A stretch of 64,000 nt of DNA from TH-plancto1 sp043777375 (GCA_043777375.1 JAYWHX010000196.1:1-64000); one strand, 5' to 3'. Shown: positions 15,457-25,400, numbered from the stretch's first letter. A program made the numbers and translations. Notes: generated by a model from the sequence alone, not told the origin.

Positions 15457-16913
15457 TCCTCATCTCGTTCATCGTGTTGTTGTGTGTCTATGGCATCGCT
15501 TTGGTGGCGACTTTCTTGAAAACGATCTGGAACCGGCTCATGGTGGTTCCGCTGGTACTGGCTCTGGGAGCGACCGCCCCAGCTGCTGTGAAAGATTCGG
15601 TCGTGATGGTCGGTGACTGCTCCGGAGTCTGCGTGGACCCCTGCGGGCTGGTCTTGACCGCGAAACACTGCGATCACCCACCTGTGGTGCTGGTGAAGTT
15701 CAAGGACCGTGAGGTCACGGCTCGGCGGATCTATGTCTCTCCGGAAGCCGAAGGCCCGGTGATGTTCGACTGCGACGGCGACGGGTTTCCGTTCGCCCGT
15801 GTCGCGGAGAAGGTGCCCAACGTCGGCGATACGGTCTGGTCCTATGGCTATCCCGACACCACTGGCGACCGGCAGCTGCGCTGGATTCGAGGACCGCTGC
15901 TGCGGTGCAGCACGTTCGAGTTCCAGGGCGGAAAGTTGAAGGGGAACGTTACCGGGTTCCCGACGCGGCCCGGTTGGAGTGGTGGCCCGCTGTTCACTCG
16001 CGACAGCGAGGTCTGCGGACTGCTCAACAGCAGCGATGACCGCACCAGCGTGTTCATCTCGTTCGGAGCGACCCGCGAGGCGTTCGATACCTGCCGCAAC
16101 CGCCCACAGAACAAGCCCACGCTGTATGTGTTCGGTTCTCCGACCTGCGGCCCATGCCAGAAGTTCAAGCAGCACTACGCGGAGCAGACACCTCTGCGGC
16201 AACGGCTCGATGCCGCATATGCAGTGACGTATATCGACATCGATGTCTATCCCGCAGCTGCCGAGCAGTTCGGCATTCAGCAGGTGCCCGCATTCGTGGT
16301 TCCCGGCCAGCCTGCGGTGACCGGGTATGAAACCCCGGACGGGTTGCTCAAGAAGCTGGGGATCAGCGAGGACAACAACCCCGAGGTCCCAGCTATCGTG
16401 CCGCCTCCACCGGTCGAAGAGCCCAAGGCTCCGCAGCCCGCAGAACCCGCGACAGAAAAACCTGCGGCGACTCCAATCCCAGCAGTTGAGCCCAAGCCCG
16501 ACCGCACGCTGGGTGACAAGATCGACGCCGCTGCAGGGATCGCTCAAACCGCGATTACGGTGGCGACATGGCTGGGAGTCACTGGAGCCACCGGCGGAAC
16601 TGGCGGCCTGATCCTCGGCGGCATTGCCCTGTGGCGAACTCTCCGGCGTCGCAAGGGATCAATCACGGCTCGCGATCCGCCTGCTCCATCAAAGTCTCCG
16701 CCGGTTGTCACGATCGAAAATCCGCCGCCGCCACAGGCGATTGTCCCCGAGACACGCTTCGCTCCGTATGAACGGGACACATTCGCGGAAGCGTTCGCTT
16801 GGGCCGAGGCCGAACTGGTTCGCAAGTATCCCGGCTCGGTGTCGACGCTCGAAACTATGAAGGGACTGATTGACCAGTTCCTCTCGGCCAAAGGGATCAA
16901 GCGGCCTCACTGA
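15453..16913 (+). CDS. Membrane-anchored trypsin-like protease with thioredoxin domain
   Basis: 486 residues from TTG 15453, with AAGGAG (15442-15447) 5 bases upstream and a TTGA overlap with the previous stop. An N-terminal hydrophobic segment (residues 1-45) is followed by a trypsin-like domain: LTAKHC (His), an Asp in the FDCDGDG region, and RPGWSGGPLF (Ser). A thioredoxin-like domain follows with FGSPTCGPCQKFK and a cis-Pro-like QVPAFVV. Then comes a Pro/Glu-rich linker, a second hydrophobic segment (GLILGGIALW near 375-395) with a basic stop, and a helical C-terminus. The CGPC site could break disulfides in a substrate the protease then cuts. This pairing in a phage operon is unusual. 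Confidence 0.8.
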   Translation: MILISFIVLLCVYGIALVATFLKTIWNRLMVVPLVLALGATAPAAVKDSVVMVGDCSGVCVDPCGLVLTAKHCDHPPVVLVKFKDREVTARRIYVSPEAEGPVMFDCDGDGFPFARVAEKVPNVGDTVWSYGYPDTTGDRQLRWIRGPLLRCSTFEFQGGKLKGNVTGFPTRPGWSGGPLFTRDSEVCGLLNSSDDRTSVFISFGATREAFDTCRNRPQNKPTLYVFGSPTCGPCQKFKQHYAEQTPLRQRLDAAYAVTYIDIDVYPAAAEQFGIQQVPAFVVPGQPAVTGYETPDGLLKKLGISEDNNPEVPAIVPPPPVEEPKAPQPAEPATEKPAATPIPAVEPKPDRTLGDKIDAAAGIAQTAITVATWLGVTGATGGTGGLILGGIALWRTLRRRKGSITARDPPAPSKSPPVVTIENPPPPQAIVPETRFAPYERDTFAEAFAWAEAELVRKYPGSVSTLETMKGLIDQFLSAKGIKRPH

Positions 16914-17011
16914 CCTCAACATACCCGTCCCACCTCTCACAGCTATGGCTGTTGACGTGCATCACGGACGGGTTCTTCTCTCTCTTCACTCTTCTCACAG
17001 GAAACAGACTC

Positions 17012-17806
17012 ATGACCAATGACGCATTCCGCTGGTACAACGTCGGTGCTTGGAGTAACTACGGTCTCGCGGTGCCGAACTTCTCGAACGACACACAGTC
17101 GCAGAACGACACGATCCGGTATCTGACCGATGTGGTCGGTCGGAATTTGCAGGCGATCTTGTGGCATCCCGACGCTCGGCTGCGGACTCCGCCGTCGATC
17201 AACACGCTGACGCGGATTCACAAGCTCTGTACGCGGGCGAGGTCGATCCTGGCGTCGCGGGCGGTCCCTGCTGCGACTCTGAATATGGAGACGGCTCACG
17301 CCCTCCCGGCAGCCGAGCAGTTCCTGGTCTACCCGACCCCGTACTTCAAGGTGCGGAACCAGTGGCTCAAGCAGTACGCCGGGTTGATGCTGCTGTCGCT
17401 GACCGAGTCGATGCAGCACCAGGAGAACGCCCGTCCACTGGAAATCAGCGAAGCGTTCGCCGGGCTGATCGGACAGTACGTGCAGCGGGTCTACCGGCTG
17501 ATGGCGACGGAACTGTTCCGCGTACCTCTCGCTGAGGCCTCGAAGCCCGACTTTACGATCAGCGACGAACAGCTGGCGAGCTACAACCCCTCGGTCTGGT
17601 TCACCTCGACCGAGATGCTCGACACGGTCGCTCCGCTCGATGACTGGCCGACGGAGGATGATCTCGAAGTCCTGACCAACGGCATCCCGATCAGTCACCT
17701 GCCCATCTTGGGCCGCTGGCCCAATGGTCCGGTGGCGAGTGCGGGAACCAATGGTCAGGCCACCGTGCCTCCCACGGAATCATTCGCACCGGCACCCACC
17801 GCGTAA
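17012..17806 (+). CDS. Hypothetical phage protein
   Basis: 264 residues from ATG 17012, preceded by ACAGGAAACAG. Mostly helical, with NDTIRYLTDVVGRNLQAI and LKQYAGLMLLSLTESMQH as clear helices and a Pro/Thr/Ala-rich tail. No membrane segment or catalytic motif is evident. It lies between the probable lysis cassette and the nuclease/tail-tube genes. I do not recognise the family; an internal virion or tail protein is possible. Confidence 0.7.
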   Translation: MTNDAFRWYNVGAWSNYGLAVPNFSNDTQSQNDTIRYLTDVVGRNLQAILWHPDARLRTPPSINTLTRIHKLCTRARSILASRAVPAATLNMETAHALPAAEQFLVYPTPYFKVRNQWLKQYAGLMLLSLTESMQHQENARPLEISEAFAGLIGQYVQRVYRLMATELFRVPLAEASKPDFTISDEQLASYNPSVWFTSTEMLDTVAPLDDWPTEDDLEVLTNGIPISHLPILGRWPNGPVASAGTNGQATVPPTESFAPAPTA

Positions 17807-17817
17807 GTGAGGCCACG

Positions 17818-18159
17818 ATGTACGAGTACCGCGCCCGCATCTCGCGGGTGATTGACGGAGACACGGTGGAGGCCGAGATCGACCTCGGGTTCCGCGTGTC
17901 TCTGGACGTGGTGCTGCGGCTGGTCGGGATCAACACCCCCGAGGTGCATGGTCCAGACCGCCCACGCGGCCTGGCTGCGAAGGGGCAGCTTATTGAACTG
18001 CTGCAGCAACTGACGCCTGCGGATGGACGGATTGTCGTCCGGACGCAGAAAGATCTGACCGAGAAGTACGGTCGCTACCTGGCCACGCTGATCGCCAGTG
18101 ACGTGAACCTGAACGACCGCATGGTGACCGACGGGCATGCAGTGGCCTTCATGGTCTGA
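17818..18159 (+). CDS. Staphylococcal-nuclease-like protein
   Basis: 113 residues. Contains the SNase core: RVIDGDTVEAEIDLGF, then VVLRLVGINTPEVHG (Arg and Asp/Glu active-site positions), and DLTEKYGRYLATLI carrying the second Arg. This family hydrolyses DNA and RNA with calcium. No signal peptide is present, so it would act in the cytoplasm or inside the virion. It starts 11 bases after the preceding gene. A role in host DNA degradation or DNA processing is inferred. Confidence 0.85.
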   Translation: MYEYRARISRVIDGDTVEAEIDLGFRVSLDVVLRLVGINTPEVHGPDRPRGLAAKGQLIELLQQLTPADGRIVVRTQKDLTEKYGRYLATLIASDVNLNDRMVTDGHAVAFMV

Positions 18160-18208
18160 GCCATCTTCTCTGGCTCTCCTCTCTCGTCTCTGAACTCTGG
18201 ACTCTCCG

Positions 18209-18649
18209 ATGTCTGTGAAACTTGGTCTCGATGCCCGGCTCTACCGCAACACGGGGGCATATTCGTCCGTCACCTGGAACGAGGTGAAGAACGTCAAAGA
18301 CCTGACGCTCAGTCTCGAAGCTGGTGAGGCCGACGTGACCACGCGCGGCAACGGCGGCTGGCGAGCCACGATCGCCACGCTCAAAGACGGTAGCCTCGAA
18401 TTCGAGATGGTCTGGGACACAGCGGACGACGACTTCACCGCCATCCGCACCGCGTTCCTGACCAATGGCACGGTCGAGTTCGCCGTCCTGGATGGCCCGG
18501 TGGCCACTTCGGGATCGCAGGGGCTGCGAGCGGCGATGGCGATCACGAACTTCAGCCGGTCGGAACCGCTGGAAGAGGCGATCAAAGTCAGCGTGACTGC
18601 CAAGCCGACGTACAGCGATCACCCGCCGGAGTGGATGGTGACGACGTAG
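18209..18649 (+). CDS. Major tail (tube) protein
   Basis: 146 residues. The beta-rich pattern (LTLSLEAGEADVTTRGNGGW, SLEFEMVWDTADDDF, VEFAVLDGPVATSG) with late DHPPEWM is typical of siphophage tail-tube proteins of the planctomycete/actinobacterial phage type. It directly precedes the tail-assembly chaperone and tape measure genes, the conserved order for tube, G, GT and tape measure. Confidence 0.8.
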   Translation: MSVKLGLDARLYRNTGAYSSVTWNEVKNVKDLTLSLEAGEADVTTRGNGGWRATIATLKDGSLEFEMVWDTADDDFTAIRTAFLTNGTVEFAVLDGPVATSGSQGLRAAMAITNFSRSEPLEEAIKVSVTAKPTYSDHPPEWMVTT

Positions 18650-18702
18650 TCCGACCTCGTCGGATTGTTCCTTGGCTCCCTGATTCATCGAGACCATTCT
18701 TC

Positions 18703-19179
18703 ATGCACACGTTCAATGACACTCTCGGTCGCACCTGGACCGTCACGATTACTGTCGATGCGATCCGCCGGGTGCGGTCGCTGCTCGACATCAACCTGCT
18801 GGATGCCATCGAAGGCAAGCTCCTCGAACGGCTAGTGATGGACCCGGTGTTGCTGTGCGACATCTTGTTCGCTCTGGTTCAGCCGGAGGCCCAGGCAAAG
18901 AACATCTCCGATGAGGAGTTTGGTAAGGCACTCGGCGGTGACGTGCTGGATCATGCGACGACCGCGCTGCTGGAGGAACTGGTCGATTTTTTCCCGAGCG
19001 CCCGGCGGACGGTGTTCCGCAAGGCGCTGGTGAAGCTCAAACGGCTGGAGGGGATGGCGATCGAAACCGCGAACCAGCGGCTGGAGAGCGACGAACTGGA
19101 ACGGAAGATGGCCGCCGCTCTGAACACCACGTCGACATCTGGCGGCTCATCTGGCAACTCGCCGGTGTCATCGGCGTAG
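18703..19179 (+). CDS. Tail assembly chaperone (lambda gpG-like)
   Basis: 158 residues from ATG 18703. The N-terminus is beta-rich (LGRTWTVTITVDAI), followed by helices (LVMDPVLLCDILFALVQPEA, LLEELVDFFPSARRTVFRKA). The last 18 residues are low-complexity Ser/Thr/Gly (NTTSTSGGSSGNSPVSSA), which is what a frame looks like where a second frame carries the conserved protein. Chaperones of this family coat the tape measure protein during tail assembly and are usually extended by frameshift (see the next entry). Confidence 0.75.
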   Translation: MHTFNDTLGRTWTVTITVDAIRRVRSLLDINLLDAIEGKLLERLVMDPVLLCDILFALVQPEAQAKNISDEEFGKALGGDVLDHATTALLEELVDFFPSARRTVFRKALVKLKRLEGMAIETANQRLESDELERKMAAALNTTSTSGGSSGNSPVSSA

Positions 19180-19412
19180 TTCCCGGCCCGTTCACGCTGC
19201 GAGAGCTGGTCTGGATGGCCGATGCCAAACAGACCGATGCCTGGAACCACACCGCAGCTGTCCTGGCGATGCTGGCCAATACGCACCGCAATCCGAAGAA
19301 GACGCGACCATTCAAGCCCAGTGACTTCCATCCGGGCACACGCCGCACGCGACCGAAGGAGCCAATTCCCAAGGTCGACATCTCCATCCTCAAGACGGTG
19401 TTTGTAAAGTAA
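19134..19412 (+). CDS. T-domain extension of the tail chaperone (-1 frame)
   Basis: This frame, one base back from the chaperone frame, encodes LIWQLAGVIGVVPGPFTLRE, then MADAKQTDAWNHTAAVLAML and RPFKPSDFHPG: the classic T part of G-T fusions (ReL-x-WMA...W-x-x-T). No ATG, GTG or TTG occurs before ATG 19215, which is already inside the conserved part, so it is most likely expressed by a -1 ribosomal frameshift from the chaperone around 19100-19135. I find no canonical slippery heptamer there. It stops (TAA) immediately before the tape measure ATG. Confidence 0.65.
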   Translation, partial: DIWRLIWQLAGVIGVVPGPFTLRELVWMADAKQTDAWNHTAAVLAMLANTHRNPKKTRPFKPSDFHPGTRRTRPKEPIPKVDISILKTVFVK

Positions 19413-21401
19413 ATGGCCGCTGCCCAAGGAATCCGTGCAGGCCGAGCATTCGTCGAGCTATTCGCTGACGACACGAAGCTCGTGCGTGGGCTGAGGTCGG
19501 CGGAGAAGCGACTGAAGGCGTTCGGAGCCAGCGTGCAGTCGATCGGCACCAAAATCTTTGGTCTCGGTGCTGCGGCGATTGCCCCGCTGCTGGCGACCAC
19601 AAATGTGTTCGCTGAACTCGGAGATCAGATGGCGAAGATGTCCGTCCGGACCGGGATCTCGGTGGAGTCGCTGTCGGAACTGGGTTACGCCGCCGAGCAA
19701 TCGGGGGCGGACATGGAGACGCTCGAAGGCGGCGTCCGCAAGCTGCAGAAGTTCCTGGTGGCTGTGGCGGAAGGGTCGGACTCGGCATTGTCGGTTCTCT
19801 CCAGTCTGGGACTGACGCTGGCCGATCTGTCGCGGCTCACACCCGACAAGCAGTTCGAGCTGCTGGCCGACCGGATCTCACAGATCCAGGACCCAGCCAT
19901 CAAGGCTGCGATGGCGATGGAAGTGTTTGGCAAGACCGGCACCTCGCTGCTCCCGATGTTTCAGGACGGAGCGAAGGGGATTCAGGCTCTACGGAAGCAA
20001 GCCCGCGTTCTGGGACTGGTGATCCGGACCGAGGATGCGAAGGCCGCCGAACAGTTCGGCGACACGCTGTCTGACTTGTGGAAGGTGATCAAGAGCGGCG
20101 TGTTCGCGGTCGGCATGGCGATCGTCCCGCTGCTGCAGGACTGGGCCCTGAGTGCGATCCAGGTCGCGAAGGTTACCGCCGACTGGGTCCGCGACAACAA
20201 GCAGCTGATCGTCACGGTGTTCAAAATCGTGGCGGGCGTCATGGCTGCCGGAGCCGCGATCCTGGCTTTGGGAGTTTTGGTCTACGGCGTCGGAGCGGCG
20301 TTCGGAATCGCGGCTTCACTGATTACCGGCGTCGGAGCGGTTCTGGGAACCATCGGCACCGTGATCGCCGCATTGCTCTCGCCGATCGGCCTCGTATCGG
20401 TCGCGATCGTCGGGCTGGGTGGGTATCTGCTGTATGCCTCGGGACTCGGGGCGCAAGCGCTGCAATGGTTGGCCGATCAGTTTCAGGCACTCAAGGCGGA
20501 TGCCCTTGCCGCGTGGCAGGGAATTGGGGATGCCCTGGCAGCTGGGGATCTGTCGCTGGCGGCGAAGATCCTGTGGCTCACGCTCAAGATGGAGTGGCAG
20601 AAGGGCGTTGCGTTCCTGGAAGAACACTGGGCCGCGTTCAAAGAGTTCTTCCTCAGCGTTGCGACCGATGCGTTCTACGGTGTCGTCGGAGTGCTGATCA
20701 ACGCGTGGTCCGGGTTGCAGTCGGCATGGATTGAGACGACGGCGTTCCTGGCTGATGCCTGGACGGTGTTCACGTCGTCACTGACCAAGGGTTGGAGTAC
20801 CGCGCAGAACTTCATCAGCAAGGGCGTGCTGCGGCTGATGAAGCTGTTCGATTCGAGCCTCAATGTCGAAGCTGCTTCGAAAGTTCTCGATGAGAACTTT
20901 GCCGCTCAGAACGCCGCGAACGATCAGCAGCGGAACCAGCAGATTGGTGAACGCGATCAGCGTAAGCAGGAACAGCTCGCCCAGGTCGAAGCTGATCGAC
21001 AAGCTGCGCAGGGCGAGAATGGTCAGATGGCCGCTGAAAGCCACGCCGCTCGCCAGCGGCAGAATCAGAACGATCTGCAGGCTTCCGAGGAAGCACTCCG
21101 GAAAGCCCGCCAGGAATGGGAAGCTGCGAGCGCCGATGCCGCCACGCAGCGGCAACAGGCTGACGCCAACGCACCTGACCGCCTGCGGCGGGCGCAGCAG
21201 GATCTGACTGGAATGGACGATCTCCTCAGTCAGATCGGCCAGGACAAGGTCAGCGTCAAAGGAACGTTCAACGCCCTCGGAGCCCGTGGCCTCGGTTCCG
21301 AAGGCCCCGCCGAACGTACCGCCAAAGCGACCGAAGACACAGCCAAGAACACCAAACGCATCCTACAGGAAGCCCAGCACGGCGGGCTGACCTTTGGGTA
21401 A
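19413..21401 (+). CDS. Tail tape measure protein
   Basis: 662 residues; sets tail length and lines the tail lumen. The N-terminus has the family pattern (FVELFADDTKLVRGLRSAEK, then LGDQMAKMSVRTGISVESLS). Hydrophobic segments lie in the middle (IVAGVMAAGAAILALGVLVY, IAALLSPIGLVSVAIVGLGG). The last 200 residues are a charged Gln/Ala-rich coiled coil. At about 200 codons per 30 nm this predicts a tail near 100 nm, taking the usual 0.15 nm per residue; that length is a family rule of thumb. Confidence 0.9.
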   Translation: MAAAQGIRAGRAFVELFADDTKLVRGLRSAEKRLKAFGASVQSIGTKIFGLGAAAIAPLLATTNVFAELGDQMAKMSVRTGISVESLSELGYAAEQSGADMETLEGGVRKLQKFLVAVAEGSDSALSVLSSLGLTLADLSRLTPDKQFELLADRISQIQDPAIKAAMAMEVFGKTGTSLLPMFQDGAKGIQALRKQARVLGLVIRTEDAKAAEQFGDTLSDLWKVIKSGVFAVGMAIVPLLQDWALSAIQVAKVTADWVRDNKQLIVTVFKIVAGVMAAGAAILALGVLVYGVGAAFGIAASLITGVGAVLGTIGTVIAALLSPIGLVSVAIVGLGGYLLYASGLGAQALQWLADQFQALKADALAAWQGIGDALAAGDLSLAAKILWLTLKMEWQKGVAFLEEHWAAFKEFFLSVATDAFYGVVGVLINAWSGLQSAWIETTAFLADAWTVFTSSLTKGWSTAQNFISKGVLRLMKLFDSSLNVEAASKVLDENFAAQNAANDQQRNQQIGERDQRKQEQLAQVEADRQAAQGENGQMAAESHAARQRQNQNDLQASEEALRKARQEWEAASADAATQRQQADANAPDRLRRAQQDLTGMDDLLSQIGQDKVSVKGTFNALGARGLGSEGPAERTAKATEDTAKNTKRILQEAQHGGLTFG

Positions 21402-21403
21402 CC

Positions 21404-21667
21404 ATGACTGACACCCCACCTCCCACGGAACCCGGTCTGCTCCGCAAGGCGGCCAACTTCGGTCAAGCCGTCGTGAAGCACGTCGCCGATGGCGGCAAGC
21501 ATGTGACCGACGAGGTCTATCTCGCTCGCCTCTCGGTCTGTGCCAACTGCCCGTCGCTCGATCCAGAGAAGCTGCGGTGCAAGGAGCGGACCTGCGGGTG
21601 TCGCCTGAAGACCAAGGCCCGCTGGCGTTCGGAGTCGTGTCCCCTCAAGAAATGGCCCACTGCGTAA
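21404..21667 (+). CDS. Small cysteine-rich zinc-binding protein
   Basis: 87 residues starting 2 bases after the tape measure stop. The C-terminal half has CANCPSLD, LRCKERTCGCRLKTKA and ESCPLKKWP: six Cys in the order C-x2-C, C-x5-C-x-C, then C, resembling the DUF6171-type zinc-binding proteins found with phage tail genes. The N-terminal half is helical. Its function is unknown; a tail-tip assembly or structural role is suggested only by position. Confidence 0.7.
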   Translation: MTDTPPPTEPGLLRKAANFGQAVVKHVADGGKHVTDEVYLARLSVCANCPSLDPEKLRCKERTCGCRLKTKARWRSESCPLKKWPTA

Positions 21668-21676
21668 GGAACCGCG

Positions 21677-22474
21677 ATGCCGATCACAGTGGCTGAAAAA
21701 TGGGACAGCCGCGAAGGGACGCAGGGTGAGGGGGCGTCGACCGATTTGCGGTTCGTGATCCAGGGAACGGATGACGATACCGAGGCCAAGAGTGCCCTCG
21801 TCGCCGGTTCGCCCTTGTTGTATGCCGGGTTGATTCGCCAATCGTCGCACATCGAGCGGATTGGGGAAGACACTTGGGAAGGGACGGTGCGGTATGGGCT
21901 GACCAGTCCGCCCGAGCCCGGTCAGTCGTCGTTCTCATTCGACACCGGCGGTGGCTCGCAGCACATCACTCAGGGCCGAGGCACCAGCGCCCGCTACTCG
22001 GCCCCCGGCAAGACCGCGCCGAACTTCGGCGGAGCGATCGGCGTGACCCAGGACAACGTCGAAGGCGTCGACATCTATGTCCCGATCTACAACTTCTCCG
22101 AGACCCACCACCTCGCCCCCACAGCTGTGACCGGAGCGTACAAAGCGACGCTGTTCTTCCTGACCGCGACAGTCAACAGCGACGGGTTCAAGGGGTTCGT
22201 CCCCGGTGAGGTACTGTTCCTCGGAGCCTCCGGCACCCAGCGTGGCCAAGAGGACTGGGAGATCACTTTCAAGTTCGCCGCCAGCCCGAACGCCACCGGC
22301 TTGGTCATCGGTGAGATCACCGGGATCAACAAGAAGGGGTGGGAATACCTGTGGGTGCGGTACGCCGATGCCGAGGACACGACCGCCAAGGTGCTGGTCA
22401 AGAAGCCGATCGCGGTGTATGTCGAGCAGGTTTATCCCACCAACAGCTTTGCGTCGCTCGGGATTGGTTCATAG
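21677..22474 (+). CDS. Distal tail/minor tail protein
   Basis: 265 residues, predicted mainly beta, with no transmembrane or enzymatic motif. Repeated strand pairs (DTWEGTVRYGLTSP, YKATLFFLTATVNSD, EYLWVRYADAEDTTAKVLVK) suit a tail-tip or baseplate protein. It lies between the tape measure/zinc protein and the fibre gene, the usual place for distal tail proteins. I cannot name a family. Confidence 0.6.
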   Translation: MPITVAEKWDSREGTQGEGASTDLRFVIQGTDDDTEAKSALVAGSPLLYAGLIRQSSHIERIGEDTWEGTVRYGLTSPPEPGQSSFSFDTGGGSQHITQGRGTSARYSAPGKTAPNFGGAIGVTQDNVEGVDIYVPIYNFSETHHLAPTAVTGAYKATLFFLTATVNSDGFKGFVPGEVLFLGASGTQRGQEDWEITFKFAASPNATGLVIGEITGINKKGWEYLWVRYADAEDTTAKVLVKKPIAVYVEQVYPTNSFASLGIGS

Positions 22475-22495
22475 TTCCTCTCTCAGCTCTCACCC

Positions 22496-25400
22496 ATGGA
22501 AAAAGTCCAATCCGGTCAACCGCTGCGTATCCCTGCCGAGACGTTCAACGCGTTCCTCGACGCAGCGCAGGATTTTCGTAACCGCCAACAGGCACGCGCC
22601 CGCGATCCCCAGCCAACGTTTCGCCAGTCTGGGATCGTGAAGGTCAAGAACGCCAGTGGCGAGGATCGCGGTCGATTCGACATCCTGGGGATCGATCGCC
22701 CGATCTTCACACCCACCGACAACCTCGACACATTTCAAAACGACATTCTGCTGGTCGGCGTGGTCCCCGATAAGGAGGACCATCCCGGCCGGTTTTGCAT
22801 TTTGCTGGAGCCTCTCGCGGTCGACGGCATCGGTCTGGCCGTGATCAGCGGCGTCTGCCCGGTGCGGCTCGATGTCACCGAAGAAAGCGACACGTTCGCC
22901 GAGATCGAGCATGAAGAGACCGGGTTCCTAAAGTCCGGAGGCAGTGGTTCCGCCACGATTCTATGGAAGGAACCCGGAACTGGAGCCGACAAGTGGGCGG
23001 TGGTTCGTCTCGGCGATGCTCAGCCGATCATCCGCAAGGCCGAGATGATCGACACCCTCAAGCAGGGAGACACCGAGCCCGCCCAAGCCTGGCTCCTCAA
23101 ATACGAGAACGACGCCTGGGAGCGGACCGACCAGCAGATTGATCTTTACGGCGACCAAGGTTTCCGGGGCGTGGCGTTCGGCAAGACCGCGACCGTCGAT
23201 GCTGGGGACAAGATCGATGTCTACTTCTCCCACGAGGCCAAACACTGGTACGGCGTGGTCGGCGGCTGGTACTTCCACGGCGATGTCGTCGACGACATTC
23301 CGGAGGGCGCTGGCGGCGAGGTGAAGCTCAACGTCGGGGCCGGTGCCGACGCCCGCGAGATCACCGTCCCCGCTTACAGCCCCTACGCCGCCGTCAAGAA
23401 AGATGACTTCGTCTCGGCCAACTGGAATACGTTCAGTCTGCATTGGGACATCGGGCCCTTCCAAAGCGGGGCAGCTGCCGAACCCGGCTGTGGGCTGGAG
23501 AAAGTCGACGACTCCAACGACCCCGATGACGGCAAGCTGCGAGTGAAGGTTGCAGATCTCGCCGGGGTCGGCCTCGAAGCCGCAGCCACGGGTTGCGAAC
23601 TGACGGTCAACCCCGGCTGTGGGATCGGAGTGAACGCGGACGGCGTATTCCTGGATACCGCGACCGTAGCTGGGCCGGGACTGGGAGCCTTTGGAGCTTG
23701 CAGTCTGGGAGTTGTCCCCGGTTGCGGGATCTCGGTCGCCAATGGAGTGGTTGAGGTCACTGCGGATCAACTCGCCGGGAACGGCCTCTCTCCAGAGGGG
23801 AACTGCCAGTTGCAGGTGAACACCGGTTGTGGCCTGACCACCAACGGTGGTGTGGTGACGATCAACACCGCCGACCTTATCGGCAACTCGCGTGGATTGC
23901 GAACGGTTGGGAACTGCGGGATCGAAGTCAACGCCGGGTGTGGTCTCAAGTACAACTTCGACGTGGTCGAGGTCGATGCCGATCTCTTGGCCGGGAACGG
24001 TCTGGAGGTCATGCAGGGGACTGACTGTACGCTGACGACGCATCTGGGCTGCGGGCTGATGTTCGCCCTCGACGGCAGCGGAGCGATCGAGGTCAACCCG
24101 TTCTCGATCGCCGGGAAGGGTCTCGAAGGGGACGAGACCAACGACAACTGCCTGCTCGACATCAAAGCGGGCTGCGGCCTATTCATCAACGGCGGCAACG
24201 AACTCGAAGTCGCGCATGATGAGTTGGCCGGAGCGGGTCTGATGATCGGTAGTAACTGCTCGCTCGAGGTGGCAGCCGGATGCGGACTCGCGCTCGATGC
24301 CGATGGCGATGTGCGGGTGGAGCGAGCCGCACTGATCGGGCCGGGCCTGAAGGTCGGCGAAGGCGAGTGCGATCTGGCCGTCGACTGTGATTGGATTCGA
24401 GACCACTGTGACCCCGCGATCGAGCTGATCGACGGCTGCGGGATCTATATCACCCAGACCGGGAACGATTACACGATCGAAGTCGCTCACGACGAGTTGG
24501 CCGGGAAAGGACTGGTCCTCGGGAGCAGCTGTCTATTGGATGTCTCGGTCGGTTGCGGATTGCAATTCGACGGCAACCAGGCGATCGAAGTGAACCCGAC
24601 CGCTCTCGCCGGGAACGGCCTTGTTCCGGGAGCCAACTGTGCATTGGATGTGGACTGGGGCGATATCCCGGTCGGGTGCGGCATCTACTGGAACGGCACC
24701 GCTCTCGAAGTCGCCAGCGATGAACTCGTGGGCAATGGCCTGACGCTGGGCAGCAACTGCACTCTTGATGTCGACTGCAGCTGGATCAGCGACAACTGCA
24801 CTGGTTCCCAAGGCGAGCAAGGGTATCAGGGAGATCAAGGTTCCCAAGGCTATCAAGGATATCAGGGCTTCGATGGCCCACGGGGATATCAGGGATTTCC
24901 CGGCTATCAAGGACCGCAGGGCTACCAAGGGTATCAAGGCTACCAGGGCGAACGCGGCTACCAAGGGTATCAGGGGTTTCAAGGATTCGATGGCCCTCAA
25001 GGCTATCAAGGGTTTCCTGGGAGCCAAGGAGCACAGGGTATCTCTGGTTCGAATGGGACGGGAACTCAAGGGCCGCAGGGATATCAAGGGCCGCAGGGAT
25101 ATCAGGGGGCACAGGGATACCAAGGCGGTCAAGGACCACAGGGATACCAGGGATCGCAAGGGGGCCAAGGCCCGCAGGGCATGACCGGTTCGCAAGGCAG
25201 CAACGGCATCGGCACTCCCGGCCCCCAGGGGCCACAAGGTTCGCAAGGTTCAACGGGGAGCCAAGGCTCCGGCAGCACTGGCCCACAAGGACCGCAGGGT
25301 GTTCCGGGTGGCCAGGGTCCGCAAGGATCTCAAGGCTCAACGGGCAGCCAAGGCTTCGGAACCCAAGGGCCTCAGGGACCACAAGGCTCTCAGGGATCTC

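Noticed and set aside
15429..16547. 372-codon leftward frame opposite the trypsin-thioredoxin gene
   Set aside because: No ribosome site or domain pattern; the rightward frame has protease and CGPC motifs and is coupled to its neighbours.
18987..18993. TTTTTTC slippery heptamer in the tail chaperone gene
   Set aside because: A shift here would replace about 45 residues of plausible chaperone sequence by Gly/Arg/Pro-rich non-coding-like sequence; the T domain only becomes recognisable near 19134.
22961..24043. 360-codon leftward frame opposite the fibre gene
   Set aside because: Antisense shadow of the GC-rich fibre gene; composition and lack of domain pattern speak against coding.
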